Assembly (NCBI GenBank): GCA_019417325.1
Contig: DXVO01000005.1
Coordinates: 30,483-94,482 of the forward strand
Reading direction: 5' to 3'
Length of the DNA: 64,000 nucleotides
Source: Parabacteroides sp.
GTDB lineage: Bacteria; Bacteroidota; Bacteroidia; Bacteroidales; Tannerellaceae
The notes under the pieces were generated by a model. That model was not told where the DNA came from. It ran no database searches and saw only the letters and a program-made list of their open reading frames with translations. Each line of letters opens with the position of its first letter. Position 1 is the first letter of the stretch. The translations under genes and the position numbers were made by a program. Shown one piece after another: positions 36,255 to 44,502 of the stretch.

Positions 36255-36294
36255 CAGCGTCAATAAGGGAATTGATACTTATTACAAACATGAT

Positions 36295-36368
36295 GGCGAG
36301 ATAGCTCAGCTGGTTAGAGCGCATGATTCATAATCATGAGGTCCCCGGTTCAATCCCGGGTCTCGCTA
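36295..36368 (+). tRNA. tRNA-Met (anticodon CAT at 36329-36331)
   Basis: A full cloverleaf: acceptor GGCGAGA/TCTCGCT, D arm AGCTCAGCTGGTTAGAGC, anticodon stem CATGA/TCATG around loop TTCATAA, and T arm CCCGGTTCAATCCCGGG. CCA is not encoded. A CAT anticodon could also be tRNA-Ile2 (lysidine); the elongator Met assignment is the default. Confidence 0.93.
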
Positions 36369-36371
36369 CGA

Positions 36372-36410
36372 AATAGCCTCAAAGTCAAATGATTTTGAGG
36401 CTATTTTTTT
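36372..36410 (+). terminator. intrinsic terminator after tRNA-Met
   Basis: AATAGCCTCAAA (36372-36383) pairs perfectly with TTTGAGGCTATT (36394-36405), followed by T residues. Confidence 0.92.
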
Positions 36411-36459
36411 AATACCGTAAGCCTGTCGGGGTGAACCCGGTTTTGTATTTCTACTATTC

Positions 36460-36678
36460 TCAAACAGACTCTGAGCTATTCTTCCTTTTTTTTAAGCGAT
36501 AACGGTCTATAATGATGAATGTGATAGTAGGAATAGCTGCTATAACCGAATTTACTAATAAATTTCCATCTTTCAGTTCTTCGTCTGAAGCACATTCGCG
36601 AATAAGGCGATTAACGGCAAGCAATAAGACAAAGACCAATAAATAGCGCATCCAGGATTTCATTTTAAACTTTTCCAT
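36460..36678 (-). CDS. small membrane protein of unknown function
   Basis: A 72-residue protein with two hydrophobic stretches (MRYLLVFVLLLAVNRLI and NSVIAAIPTITFIIIDRY) joined by an acidic loop (ECASDEELKDGNLLV) and a basic tail (RLKKRKNSSE). The two-helix hairpin with a positive tail argues for a real gene. It lies downstream of a minus-strand promoter box at 36967 and a possible small reading frame at 36719. Confidence 0.5.
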   Translation of the reverse strand: MEKFKMKSWMRYLLVFVLLLAVNRLIRECASDEELKDGNLLVNSVIAAIPTITFIIIDRYRLKKRKNSSESV

Positions 36679-36718
36679 AAGAGATAATTTATATTTTATT
36701 TATTTCATAGGCTATAGA

Positions 36719-36844
36719 TTATTTTTCATGCCCTTCTTTGGTTGAAATCAACGTGTCGCTTTTCTGAAAACTACCCGTTGAAACATTCTTTTGATAACAG
36801 TAAGAATGATGAATGATAATTGTCAAAAGAAAAAAAGACTTCAT
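36719..36844 (-). CDS. possible 41-residue small secreted peptide or lipoprotein
   Basis: A minus-strand ATG opens MKSFFLLTIIIHHSYCYQKN and runs 41 codons to a stop. It has a short hydrophobic start, a Cys at 16 and a polar tail (STGSFQKSDTLISTKEGHEK). It sits between a TACCTTTG box at 36967-36960 and the small membrane-protein gene. Coding status is uncertain. Otherwise the gap 36679-37408 holds hairpins and regulatory-like repeats. Confidence 0.3.
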   Translation of the reverse strand: MKSFFLLTIIIHHSYCYQKNVSTGSFQKSDTLISTKEGHEK

Positions 36845-36959
36845 AAAAAGTAATTTCAATAGTTATCAAAAGAATATTTCAATAGGAACTTTGTAAGAAA
36901 AGAACGGTTCGAATTTAAAAAAGAACGAACCGGAATTGAAATTTCATGATTGACTCAAA

Positions 36960-36967
36960 CAAAGGTA
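36960..36967 (-). promoter_or_regulatory. -7 box (TACCTTTG, minus strand) upstream of the small membrane-protein genes
   Basis: A perfect TAnnTTTG on the minus strand; the transcript would run through 36844-36460. Confidence 0.4.
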
Positions 36968-37015
36968 ATAATAAAAGAGTTATTAGGTGTGTAGTTTGAT
37001 GCATTTATAAAGAAA

Positions 37016-37047
37016 GAGCGGACAGTCTCATGGCTATCCGCTCCTTT
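37016..37047. terminator. hairpin with short T run
   Basis: GAGCGGA (37016-37022) pairs with TCCGCTC (37037-37043), followed on the plus strand by CTTTTAT. It may back up termination of the 37409 transcript. Confidence 0.4.
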
Positions 37048-37336
37048 TATAATAATTATGTAACCTCACGGTTATGTTAATTAGGTTTGCTTGTAAGAAT
37101 TAAGGGATTCATACAAACAGAGTATAGGGTAAAATTTCACAAATTGTATTGTGTTCTTTTTCTGTTACAAAAATAGTGGATTCTATAAGACAAAATAGCT
37201 GGCATTCCTTTCATACAACAGTGGTATTCGTGTCATTGCTGATAATCAGCTGTTTACGATGTGAATTGATGTTTGTTAACCAACTGTAATCCTATCAATA
37301 TGGTATGTAATCCTATCATTGTGATTGCTGTATTTG

Positions 37337-37376
37337 AAAAAAAATTCCGGACATTCAGAAATATCCGAATGTCCGG
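37337..37376 (-). terminator. intrinsic terminator after the 37409 pilin-like gene
   Basis: CCGGACATTC (37347-37356) pairs perfectly with GAATGTCCGG (37367-37376). On the minus strand the stem is followed by eight T. Confidence 0.88.
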
Positions 37377-37408
37377 GAATATGCATATAAAAAATTGAGG
37401 GTCAAAAA

Positions 37409-38335
37409 TTAAATTGTAACATATTGAGAAGCTGTGCTCCAAGGAGAAACAGTAAGGCTGTAATTCTTTTTTGAAAGGTCAAAAATAAATGTGGCTTGTT
37501 CTCCTTCGTTTACAGGCACGATCTCTGAATTTTGGCTTTTTTCGCTGGAAAGAATCAGATTGCCGTCTTTGTAAAGCTCAACAACGATATCAGAAGATGG
37601 TAAAATGGCTGCTTTCTTAGAGATTAAATAGCCGTTTTCGTTTATTGTAGCTGGAATAATATATTCTACATCTGAACCTGTTAATTCTCCATTATAATTG
37701 AAAGAACTTTTTGTTTTCTTGATTTTGTAATAAAAATCACCTTCTGTAGAATCATAGACCTTAATGATACCTTTTGTTAAAAGAGAAATAGAAGCTACTT
37801 TGCGTTCTATTTTTAATTCTTGTGCAACTGCTTTTGTGGCAGGGCGGCTGATAGTTGCTTGTCCATAGAATAAATCACTGGGGAAATTGCTTGCTATGCC
37901 ATTGTTGTGTTTTAAGCTAACTTGCAAGTCGGAGATAATATTAGCCTGGTTCAAGGAGGAAATTTCTTCGTTTTCGTCTGAGATGCCAGCCCATGCTACG
38001 ACTGTGATTTTGGATAGGCCCGGGCAATTGATATCAACGGCCTTGCCCTGTAATAAATAATCTTTGTTGATTGTCAGTTGTTGGTAAAAATCATTATTTT
38101 CGTCGAAAACGAACAATGTTGTATTTTCTACATCACCATCAGCTGTAATGTCTTTGTTTTCTGAGTATGCTTTGAGAATTACGGAGAAAGGTGCTTCTAT
38201 CGAATTGGTAACAACTTCATTTGTACCATTACTTACGATAACATCGTTGTCTGCTGAGCAACTTGCGAAAGAGATTGTTGCAATAATTGTGAAAATAGAC
38301 AACAAACAATTTGTGAAAATTTTACCCTTTTTCAT
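37409..38335 (-). CDS. Mfa2/FimB-like fimbrial lipoprotein, paralog A
   Basis: A 308-residue lipoprotein (signal to SFASC, Cys at 26). It has the layout of fimbrillin-associated anchor proteins: an early strand set (IEAPFSVILKAYSE), NTTLFVFDENNDFYQQL, KITVVAWAGI, then PSDLFYGQATISR, ERKVASISLLTKG and a final SLTVSPWSTASQYVTI. Mfa2/FimB proteins anchor type V fimbriae to the outer membrane and limit fibre length. It is a close tandem duplicate of the gene at 38855, sharing about two thirds of residues by eye. No pilin gene is in its transcript, so anchor versus minor subunit is open. Confidence 0.75.
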   Translation of the reverse strand: MKKGKIFTNCLLSIFTIIATISFASCSADNDVIVSNGTNEVVTNSIEAPFSVILKAYSENKDITADGDVENTTLFVFDENNDFYQQLTINKDYLLQGKAVDINCPGLSKITVVAWAGISDENEEISSLNQANIISDLQVSLKHNNGIASNFPSDLFYGQATISRPATKAVAQELKIERKVASISLLTKGIIKVYDSTEGDFYYKIKKTKSSFNYNGELTGSDVEYIIPATINENGYLISKKAAILPSSDIVVELYKDGNLILSSEKSQNSEIVPVNEGEQATFIFDLSKKNYSLTVSPWSTASQYVTI

Positions 38336-38436
38336 GACCCTAATTTTTTTATATGCGTTAATTTACCCTATACTCTTCAGGAAAGCTATTCAAGATTAAG
38401 ACCCTCATCAAAACCTCTTGTTTCCTGTTGACATTG

Positions 38437-38444
38437 CAAATATA
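38437..38444 (-). promoter_or_regulatory. -7 box (TATATTTG, minus strand) of paralog A
   Basis: A perfect TAnnTTTG on the minus strand with about 95 nt of leader. The same box and leader sequence occur before paralog B. The gap 38336-38854 otherwise holds the paralog B terminator and CTATCA-type repeats. Confidence 0.6.
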
Positions 38445-38738
38445 GAATTGTATTTTGATATTATTGCTATTTTATGTTTAAAATTAGTTAAATCAATCAA
38501 AGTAATATGGAAAAGTATCAAATAGGGGTGGTTTTTCTCTCAAAATAGATGATTTTCATAGGATGGAGTGATAGTTTTAGCTTTTCAGACTTATTGCATT
38601 TTATTGCTGCTGTAACCTTTCTGATATGAATACATTCTATGTATGAAAGGAATGGCATGTATGGCTCCGGATAATTAGCCGGTTGGAAAGTTTTTGTTTT
38701 TCAAAGTGAATGAAATCTTCTTTTTACGAATGGTGATG

Positions 38739-38765
38739 CTATCATAAACAGGTGTAAAGCTATCA
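38739..38765 (+). promoter_or_regulatory. CTATCA direct repeat pair, 21-bp period
   Basis: CTATCA occurs at 38739 and 38760, 21 bp apart, the second preceded by GGTG as in the pilin promoters. A similar pair stands at 37292 and 37313. No TAnnTTTG box lies 71 nt downstream, so these may be vestigial. Confidence 0.35.
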
Positions 38766-38783
38766 CGGAGAATTGCGTATTTG

Positions 38784-38822
38784 AAAAAAAGAGCGCACAC
38801 GCGGAACAATCCGGGTGTACGC
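38784..38822 (-). terminator. intrinsic terminator after the 38855 pilin-like gene
   Basis: GCGCACACGCGGA (38793-38805) pairs with TCCGGGTGTACGC (38810-38822) with one mismatch and one G-T pair. A seven-T run follows on the minus strand. Confidence 0.85.
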
Positions 38823-38854
38823 CAATATGCATATAAAAAATTGAGGGTCGAAAA

Positions 38855-39784
38855 TTAACCTATTGTAACATATTGAGCAACTGTACCCCAATCTGAGACA
38901 GTAAAGCTGAAGCTGTTACGGGAAAGGTCGAAAACGATATTTGCTTGTTCTCCTTCGTTTGCAGACAAAATTTCCGGATTTTTGGAATTTTCGCTGGAAA
39001 GAATCAAATGATCGTCTTTATAAAGCTCTACAACGATATCGGAGGCTGGTAAAATAGCAGTTCTTTTAGAAATTAAATAACCATTTTCATTTACTGTAGC
39101 CGGAATAATGTATTCGACATCCGAACCGGTTAACTCTCCGTTATAATTGAAAGAACTTTTTGTTTTCTTTATTTTGTAATAATAATTTCCTTCCATAGAA
39201 TCATACATTTTAATGATTCCTTTAGTTATCAGGGATATAGAAGAAACTTTGCGTTCGATTCTTAATTCCTGAGCCGATGCTTTGGTAGCAGAATGGTTTA
39301 CTGTTGCTTGCCCATAGAACAGGTCACTGGGGAAACTACTTGCCACACCGTTGTTTTGTTTTAATTTTACCTGAAGGTCCGAGATGATATTTGCCTGGTT
39401 TAAGGCGGAAATATCTTCATTCTCGTTAGAAATACCAGCCCATGCAACCACTGTGATTTTAGATGCGCCCGGACAGCTTATTTCTATAGGTTTAGCTTGT
39501 AGCAGATATTCTCTGCTGACTGCTAATTGAGTATAAAAGTCATTGTTTTCGTCAAAAACATACAAGGTCGTATTGTCTACATCGCCATTAGCGGTGATAT
39601 TCTGATTCTCGGAGTATGCTTTAAGAATGACAGAGAAAGGTGCTTCTACAGATGTAGCGGCAACTTCATTGGTCCCGCAATTAACGATGTCATCGTTGTC
39701 TGCTGAACAACTGGCAAAAGATATTGCAGTTATAATTGTGTAGATAGACAACAAACAATTTGTGAAAATTTTACCCTTTTTCAT
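38855..39784 (-). CDS. Mfa2/FimB-like fimbrial lipoprotein, paralog B
   Basis: A 309-residue lipoprotein, collinear with the protein at 37409. The first nine residues (MKKGKIFTN) are identical, and KIKKTKSSFNYNGELTGSDV in the middle is identical too. Differences cluster in the N-terminal third and the C-terminal strand. It has the same lipobox (SFASC), VAWAGI, PSDLFYGQATV and YVTIG end. It is transcribed away from the regulator gene at 40497, with its own promoter and terminator, so the paralogs are separate units. Role as for paralog A. Confidence 0.75.
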   Translation of the reverse strand: MKKGKIFTNCLLSIYTIITAISFASCSADNDDIVNCGTNEVAATSVEAPFSVILKAYSENQNITANGDVDNTTLYVFDENNDFYTQLAVSREYLLQAKPIEISCPGASKITVVAWAGISNENEDISALNQANIISDLQVKLKQNNGVASSFPSDLFYGQATVNHSATKASAQELRIERKVSSISLITKGIIKMYDSMEGNYYYKIKKTKSSFNYNGELTGSDVEYIIPATVNENGYLISKRTAILPASDIVVELYKDDHLILSSENSKNPEILSANEGEQANIVFDLSRNSFSFTVSDWGTVAQYVTIG

Positions 39785-39888
39785 GACCCCTAATGTTTTT
39801 TTTATATGCTTTTAATTACCCTATACTCTCAGGGAAACTATTCAAGATTAAGACCCTCATCAAAATCTTTTGTTCCCTTTTGATGTTG

Positions 39889-39896
39889 CAAATATA
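39889..39896 (-). promoter_or_regulatory. -7 box (TATATTTG, minus strand) of paralog B
   Basis: A perfect TAnnTTTG on the minus strand; box and leader are shared with paralog A. Confidence 0.6.
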
Positions 39897-39960
39897 AAAT
39901 TGGTTTTTGATATACATCTTATTTTTATGTTTAAAATAGGTTAAATATATCAATATTATT

Positions 39961-40292
39961 GGTATGACTATCATTTATATGGTGTTTTTGTGTCGTTTGT
40001 ATTGGTATTTGTGTCTTTTTAAGCTGTGTTTCTATCAATCATTTTGTTTTGATATGGGTTTTCGGGTGCTGAAATTTGCCGGAACGGGTGTGTTCGTATC
40101 AGGATTTGATAGTAATATGTCTGTATTTATCGTTTGATGTTTCTATACCTATTGATTTTCGGGGATTTTGCATGGCGGCTGTTTTCTTGCGTACATAATA
40201 ATATATAATGATGAAGATGATTTATACTAATTTTGGTTTTTGAAAGAAATATAGTGTGTATATGTATCAAATACATGTGTATTTGTATCACG
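39961..40292 (+). promoter_or_regulatory. cluster of degenerate GGTGT...TATCA repeats upstream of the regulator gene
   Basis: The regulator's upstream gap contains GGTATGACTATCA (39961), GGTGTTTTTGTGTC (39981), GGTATTTGTGTC (40004), TGTGTTTCTATCA (40025) and GGGTGTGTTCGTATCA (40086). The best-conserved pair, TGTGTATATGTATCA (40255) and TGTGTATTTGTATCA (40276), is exactly 21 bp apart. They resemble the element in the pilin promoters and may be autoregulatory. Confidence 0.45.
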
Positions 40293-40325
40293 TCCATTCT
40301 TTATTAACGGTGTTAAAAATCTCAT

Positions 40326-40333
40326 TACCTTTG
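40326..40333 (+). promoter_or_regulatory. candidate -7 box (TACCTTTG) of the regulator gene
   Basis: A perfect TAnnTTTG 36 nt after the TATCA repeat pair, with no -33 TTG. A second candidate is TTG at 40352 with CATCTTTG at 40376-40383, 21 nt apart but with a mismatched first base. Confidence 0.4.
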
Positions 40334-40496
40334 AAAATAAACGCTTTTATATTGTGGATTCCAAAATATTATTATCATCTTTGCATGGTATTTACGAGGG
40401 TTGTTGATGTATCGGAATGAAATCCGGTATTTCATTGAAAGGCATTATATAAATCGATAAGTACTATAGTGGTTAAAAAATAAATGCATATAAATT

Positions 40497-42530
40497 ATGA
40501 ATAGGAAATCACTGTTCAGAAAATCTTCTGTATTGCTTGCCTGTATTTCTTGTTGCTACTTTCCCGTTTTTGCAGCAGGCGTTGAATCCGACTCTTCCGG
40601 GATTCTTACTTATGGCATGATAGGCGTTTTACTGGTCTTGCTGGTATTGGTTTTTCTTTATATAAGGAAAATGCAAAGCCAGTTTAGCGGATATGTTCAG
40701 AATTCCACTCGCGAAAAAGATGAGTTGGAGAAACTTCAACGCGAACTGTCCGAAAAAAATCATATACTCGACTTGAAAGAACATGAACTGGAAGAGAAAT
40801 CTACCCAATTAACTTCTTTGGAAGCCGATATCGAGCAGCAAAAATCCGGTTTCTTGCAAAAAGAGGCGGAATTGAGGCTGCAATTGTCCGATTCGGAAAT
40901 GAATATATCCACCCTTGCCAATAATAAAAAGGAGTTGGAGCAGCTTTTGGTAACAAAAATCAAGGAAAACGATATCATCCAGCGGGAAGCAGTCGAAAGA
41001 CAGGCAGAGGCGGAACGCCAGATTAAAGAAGCCGGGCGTATCCATGACAGTTTCTTTATCGAGACGATCCACGAAATGCGTACGCCCCTTTCCCTTGTAT
41101 TAGGGTCCCTTGCCCTGGTGGTTCAAAATAAAGACAGGGAAGAGGATATGTCTACCCAGCTTCTCTCCGCTTATCGTAATACCTTGGCGATGCAGGACCT
41201 TGCAGACCAGCTTATTGGTACGCGTCGTTCCAATGATGTAGCAAGTTACCTTCGTGTGGCGCGTTATGATATGGTGGATATTGCGCGTCAGTGTAGCGAC
41301 CTGTTCGTGGACTGGGTGGCAATGAATAATGTCGATTTCCGTATCAATACCCAGACAAAAACTCTTTGGGTATGGATGGACCGCCGCAAAATGGAATTTA
41401 CGCTTCGTATGTTGTTGAGCAATGCGTTTAAGAATACTTTTGCTTATGGCAAAGTGACGATGTCGTTGTCTGTTGTAAATGAAGGTGGAAAAGCCTATTG
41501 TACAGTGAAGGTGTCCGATGAAGGGCTGGATGAAGAAAAAGGCGCACGTCGAGGTTTGAGACAAATTATAGATATGGTAAACGATATTGGTGGCATTTAC
41601 CGCACGGTCTCCGATACGAACGGCACCTCTTATACCGTTATGCTTCCGTTAGGCAAGCAGCATTTGTTGGACCGCCGGGTGGAATTTGTAGAACCGGAGG
41701 CGGACCTGGTAAAACTGAACGACCGCCAGAAAGAAGAAATCGCCGAACTGATACAGGTGATTCCGGAAAAGAAAGAAACCGGCAAGAAATTGCTGGTGAT
41801 AGACGACAGCGACCAGATCCGTTGGTTCCTGAAACACGTGTTCACCAAAGAATATGAGGTGTTGGAAGCCCGCAACGGGCAGGATGGCATTGATGTGGCG
41901 CTTGAGGAGCAGCCGGATTTAATCCTTTGCGATGTGATGATGCCGGTGAAGGACGGTTACCAGACCTGCCGTGAGATAAAGAGCAACCCGCAACTGGCGC
42001 AAGTTCCAGTGGTGATGCTTACGGCAAAGGTGGAAAGCGAAGACGTGATAACCGGTATCGAAGCCGGTGCGGACGATTACATAACAAAGCCTTTCGATGT
42101 GGAAATCTTGCGCAGCAAAATCAACAGTCTGATGAAGAAGCGTGAGGATATGCAACATTATTATACGAACAACCTGCCGGTGGATGGTGGCGAGGAGAAA
42201 GCGATTCCCACCAACCCTTTTATGGATGCTGTGGTAAAGACAATAGAAAAACATCTGGAAGATTCTACTTTTGAAGCAAAAGTACTCGCAGACTCATTGA
42301 ATATGAGTCTGCCGACCTTGTACCGTAAAATCAAACAGTATTCTGATTTAAGCATCCTGGAACTGACGCGCAATATCCGTTTGAAGAAAGCGGCGCAGTT
42401 GCTCCTTACCCAGCAATATTCCGTACAGGAAGTGGCTGAGATGGTCGGCTTCAACGATACGGCAACATTCCGTAAACGTTTTACGGAACAATATAATGTA
42501 ACTCCTTCTCAGTACGGGCAACCGTCCTGA
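40497..42530 (+). CDS. hybrid kinase-like regulator with receiver and AraC DNA-binding domain, lacking a periplasmic sensor
   Basis: A 677-residue protein: signal or first helix, one transmembrane segment (near 37-56, GMIGVLLVLLVLVFLYI), then a long coiled coil (about 70-185). HisKA follows with His192 in IHEMRTPLSLVL. The ATPase-like domain keeps the Asn-box RMLLSNAFKNT, but its G1 region reads VSDEGLDEE and no GxGLGL box is seen. The receiver has phospho-Asp479 in LILCDVMMPVKDGYQTC. The C-terminal AraC HTH pair is SLNMSLPTLYRKIKQY and YSVQEVAEMVGFNDTATFRK. It resembles hybrid two-component regulators without the sensory propeller. Its position between fimbrial units suggests it controls them. 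Confidence 0.88.
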   Translation: MNRKSLFRKSSVLLACISCCYFPVFAAGVESDSSGILTYGMIGVLLVLLVLVFLYIRKMQSQFSGYVQNSTREKDELEKLQRELSEKNHILDLKEHELEEKSTQLTSLEADIEQQKSGFLQKEAELRLQLSDSEMNISTLANNKKELEQLLVTKIKENDIIQREAVERQAEAERQIKEAGRIHDSFFIETIHEMRTPLSLVLGSLALVVQNKDREEDMSTQLLSAYRNTLAMQDLADQLIGTRRSNDVASYLRVARYDMVDIARQCSDLFVDWVAMNNVDFRINTQTKTLWVWMDRRKMEFTLRMLLSNAFKNTFAYGKVTMSLSVVNEGGKAYCTVKVSDEGLDEEKGARRGLRQIIDMVNDIGGIYRTVSDTNGTSYTVMLPLGKQHLLDRRVEFVEPEADLVKLNDRQKEEIAELIQVIPEKKETGKKLLVIDDSDQIRWFLKHVFTKEYEVLEARNGQDGIDVALEEQPDLILCDVMMPVKDGYQTCREIKSNPQLAQVPVVMLTAKVESEDVITGIEAGADDYITKPFDVEILRSKINSLMKKREDMQHYYTNNLPVDGGEEKAIPTNPFMDAVVKTIEKHLEDSTFEAKVLADSLNMSLPTLYRKIKQYSDLSILELTRNIRLKKAAQLLLTQQYSVQEVAEMVGFNDTATFRKRFTEQYNVTPSQYGQPS

Positions 42531-42658
42531 GAGAGGGGGCAAATGCTAAATTCTATTTTTTGAAAAAACAACCCACCACTTAGGCGCCAATCCCACCTGA
42601 TAGTAGATTGTATTCTTCTTATCCCTATGATATTCTGCTTGATATCGCCAAACTCACA

Positions 42659-42773
42659 GGATGAAAAAATATCAAAAAAGGGTGTAAAGAAATCAAAATA
42701 ACAAATTAGAGTTTTACCGATAATTATTGATAGAAATGCCAATAAGCTCATAAAAGGCAGTCCTCTATCTTTG
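42659..42773 (+). promoter_or_regulatory. pilin unit 1 promoter: repeat element plus -7 box at fixed distance
   Basis: The element carries TATCA at 42670-42674 and GGGTG-N6-AATCA at 42680-42695, with TATCA/AATCA 21 bp apart. The -7 box TATCTTTG is 42766-42773. From the last base of the element to the box is 71 nt, as in the other two pilin promoters. No -33 TTG is evident, suggesting activator dependence. Confidence 0.6.
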
Positions 42774-42907
42774 CAATGTCGAAAAGATGAAACGGCCATT
42801 TGGGAAGTTTATGAAACTCATATCCGCTCTCATTCAGCTATAGGGTAATGAAAGATTTTAAAATAAAATACATAAGAAATTTATTAACAATTTAAACTTA
42901 CGTGAAT

Positions 42908-44185
42908 ATGAAACTAAGAAATTTAATGTATGCAACAATGATTGCATGTGCATTCGCTTCCTGCTCAAAGGACGAAACACCTGGTGTAGTAGGAAATGAT
43001 GGCGAAGTTGCTGAAGCTACTCTTTCTTTGATGGTGAATAGTACACAGACTAAGGCAGCAGCAGACACAGATATTACATCTTTAGATGTTGTTATCTTTA
43101 AAGGTCAGGTTGCAGAAGGTTCAGATCCTGTATTAGAAAAAGTTGGCAAAGCGACTGCTGCTGATAATGTAGTTGCTGTAGAGAATATTCCGGTTACCAG
43201 CGGTAATAAAACAATTGTAGTATTGGCTAATGTACCTTCTACACTAATTGAAGGAATAGGAAAATATTCTGATTTAGCGGAATTGAAAAAAGACTTTAAC
43301 GCTGCAGGTGCTGCTGAAGTAGATGGAAAACTTACAATGAATAGTAAGGTTTATGAAGTAAATGTAGCTGTAGATAAAAAGAATTATTTAGGATATTTAT
43401 CTGTTCCTGAAGGTGGCGTTGCCGTAACTGCTGCTGCAGGTGTAGCTGTGAATACTCCGGTTAATTTGTATAGAAATGTTGCTAAAGTTGAATTGAACTC
43501 ATTGGCGGTACAACCTACTGCAAATTATAAAGGTGGAAAATTTACATTAAAGGGTATTTTCTTATTGCACGGTAATAAAGTAACAAAATTAGTAGGTGCT
43601 GACTCTAAAGAATGGGGTGCTACTGAAGTGAATATGGCTAATGCGTTAAATGGTTATTTAGGCGAAGATGCTTATCAAACTTGGGTTGATGCGATGACAG
43701 GTAAGACCGCTGTTTGGCCTATGTTTAATGGTTCGATGGAATCTGAGTCTTCTTATGTTAATGCCATTACAACATTTGCTACAACCAGTTTTTATGCTTA
43801 TGAAAATACATCTGCAACAAGAACACTTGTTGTTGTAAAGGGTGATTTCTCTTATGACGGCGTTGGAGGTACAGTAAAAGAAGAAAATAGATATTATCCT
43901 ATAGCTGTAGGTGTTAGTGGTATTGATCAAAGTAAGGGTGTACTTGCTGCAATCCCTTCCAATTCAGAATTACATGCTGCTATAGCAAACTCAGGTCGTG
44001 AAGGTGTCATTTTGGGGGTTCTTCGTAATGTGAAATACTCTTTAGGTTTGACTATTACAGGTCCTGGTTATAAAACTCCGTTTGGTCCTAAACCAAACAC
44101 TGAAGGTGGTAGTGATACTTTCTTGAATGTGTCTTGTAAAGTTGTAGGATTTGCAGAAGTTGCTCAGTCAGAAACTGTTGAATAA
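42908..44185 (+). CDS. type V major fimbrillin-like (FimA/Mfa1 family) lipoprotein
   Basis: A 425-residue pilin. The lipoprotein signal MKLRNLMYATMIACAFASC (Cys at 19) starts at the ATG at 42908 rather than the GTG six bases earlier. The N-terminal FimA-type domain shows EATLSLMVNSTQTKAAADT, NKTIVVLANVPS and KLTMNSKVYEVNVAV. YRNVAKVELNSLAV follows and marks the usual domain border. The C-terminal fimbrillin domain includes FYAYENTSATRTLVVVKGDF. Type V pilins are lipidated, exported and polymerise by strand exchange after protease trimming. It forms its own transcription unit, between a motif-bearing promoter and a terminator; abundant short codon runs fit high expression. Confidence 0.85.
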   Translation: MKLRNLMYATMIACAFASCSKDETPGVVGNDGEVAEATLSLMVNSTQTKAAADTDITSLDVVIFKGQVAEGSDPVLEKVGKATAADNVVAVENIPVTSGNKTIVVLANVPSTLIEGIGKYSDLAELKKDFNAAGAAEVDGKLTMNSKVYEVNVAVDKKNYLGYLSVPEGGVAVTAAAGVAVNTPVNLYRNVAKVELNSLAVQPTANYKGGKFTLKGIFLLHGNKVTKLVGADSKEWGATEVNMANALNGYLGEDAYQTWVDAMTGKTAVWPMFNGSMESESSYVNAITTFATTSFYAYENTSATRTLVVVKGDFSYDGVGGTVKEENRYYPIAVGVSGIDQSKGVLAAIPSNSELHAAIANSGREGVILGVLRNVKYSLGLTITGPGYKTPFGPKPNTEGGSDTFLNVSCKVVGFAEVAQSETVE

Positions 44186-44203
44186 TATACTGTGAATAAT
44201 TGT

Positions 44204-44238
44204 AAAAAAAGCTCTCGAACATTCGAGAGCTTTTTTTA
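44204..44238 (+). terminator. intrinsic terminator of pilin unit 1
   Basis: AGCTCTCGAA (44210-44219) pairs with TTCGAGAGCT (44222-44231), with A and T runs on the two sides (bidirectional form). Confidence 0.92.
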
Positions 44239-44342
44239 TGCCTATCCGCTTTTATAAGCCGAACATTGCCTATTTCTTTAAATAAAAATCCTTATTCCAT
44301 GAAAATCAAAGGGAAATACATTAAATTTGTAACCTGTAAAAA

Positions 44343-44446
44343 TAACAAACAAGGGTGAGAATCTATCAAAAAACAATCTGATAGTTTTATCTATTAACAA
44401 CGAGAGAACTACCTATCCGAATATACATCAAGGAAATATACTTTTG
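44343..44446 (+). promoter_or_regulatory. pilin unit 2 promoter: repeat element plus -7 box at fixed distance
   Basis: TAACA (44343-44347) and GGGTG-N6-TATCA (44353-44368) have the same 21-bp period. The -7 box TACTTTTG is 44439-44446, again 71 nt after the last base of the element. A TGATAG at 44379 makes a local inverted repeat with CTATCA. Confidence 0.6.
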
Positions 44447-44502
44447 TAATGTAAAATCAATAATTTAATCCACAGGAAAGTTAATAAAATTACAATACAC
44501 CT

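Noticed and set aside
36721..40496. Invertible promoter (phase-variation switch) for the fimbrial genes
   Set aside because: I looked for long inverted repeats flanking promoters as in Bacteroides capsule loci and saw only short CTATCA-type repeats and terminators; no recombinase gene is nearby.
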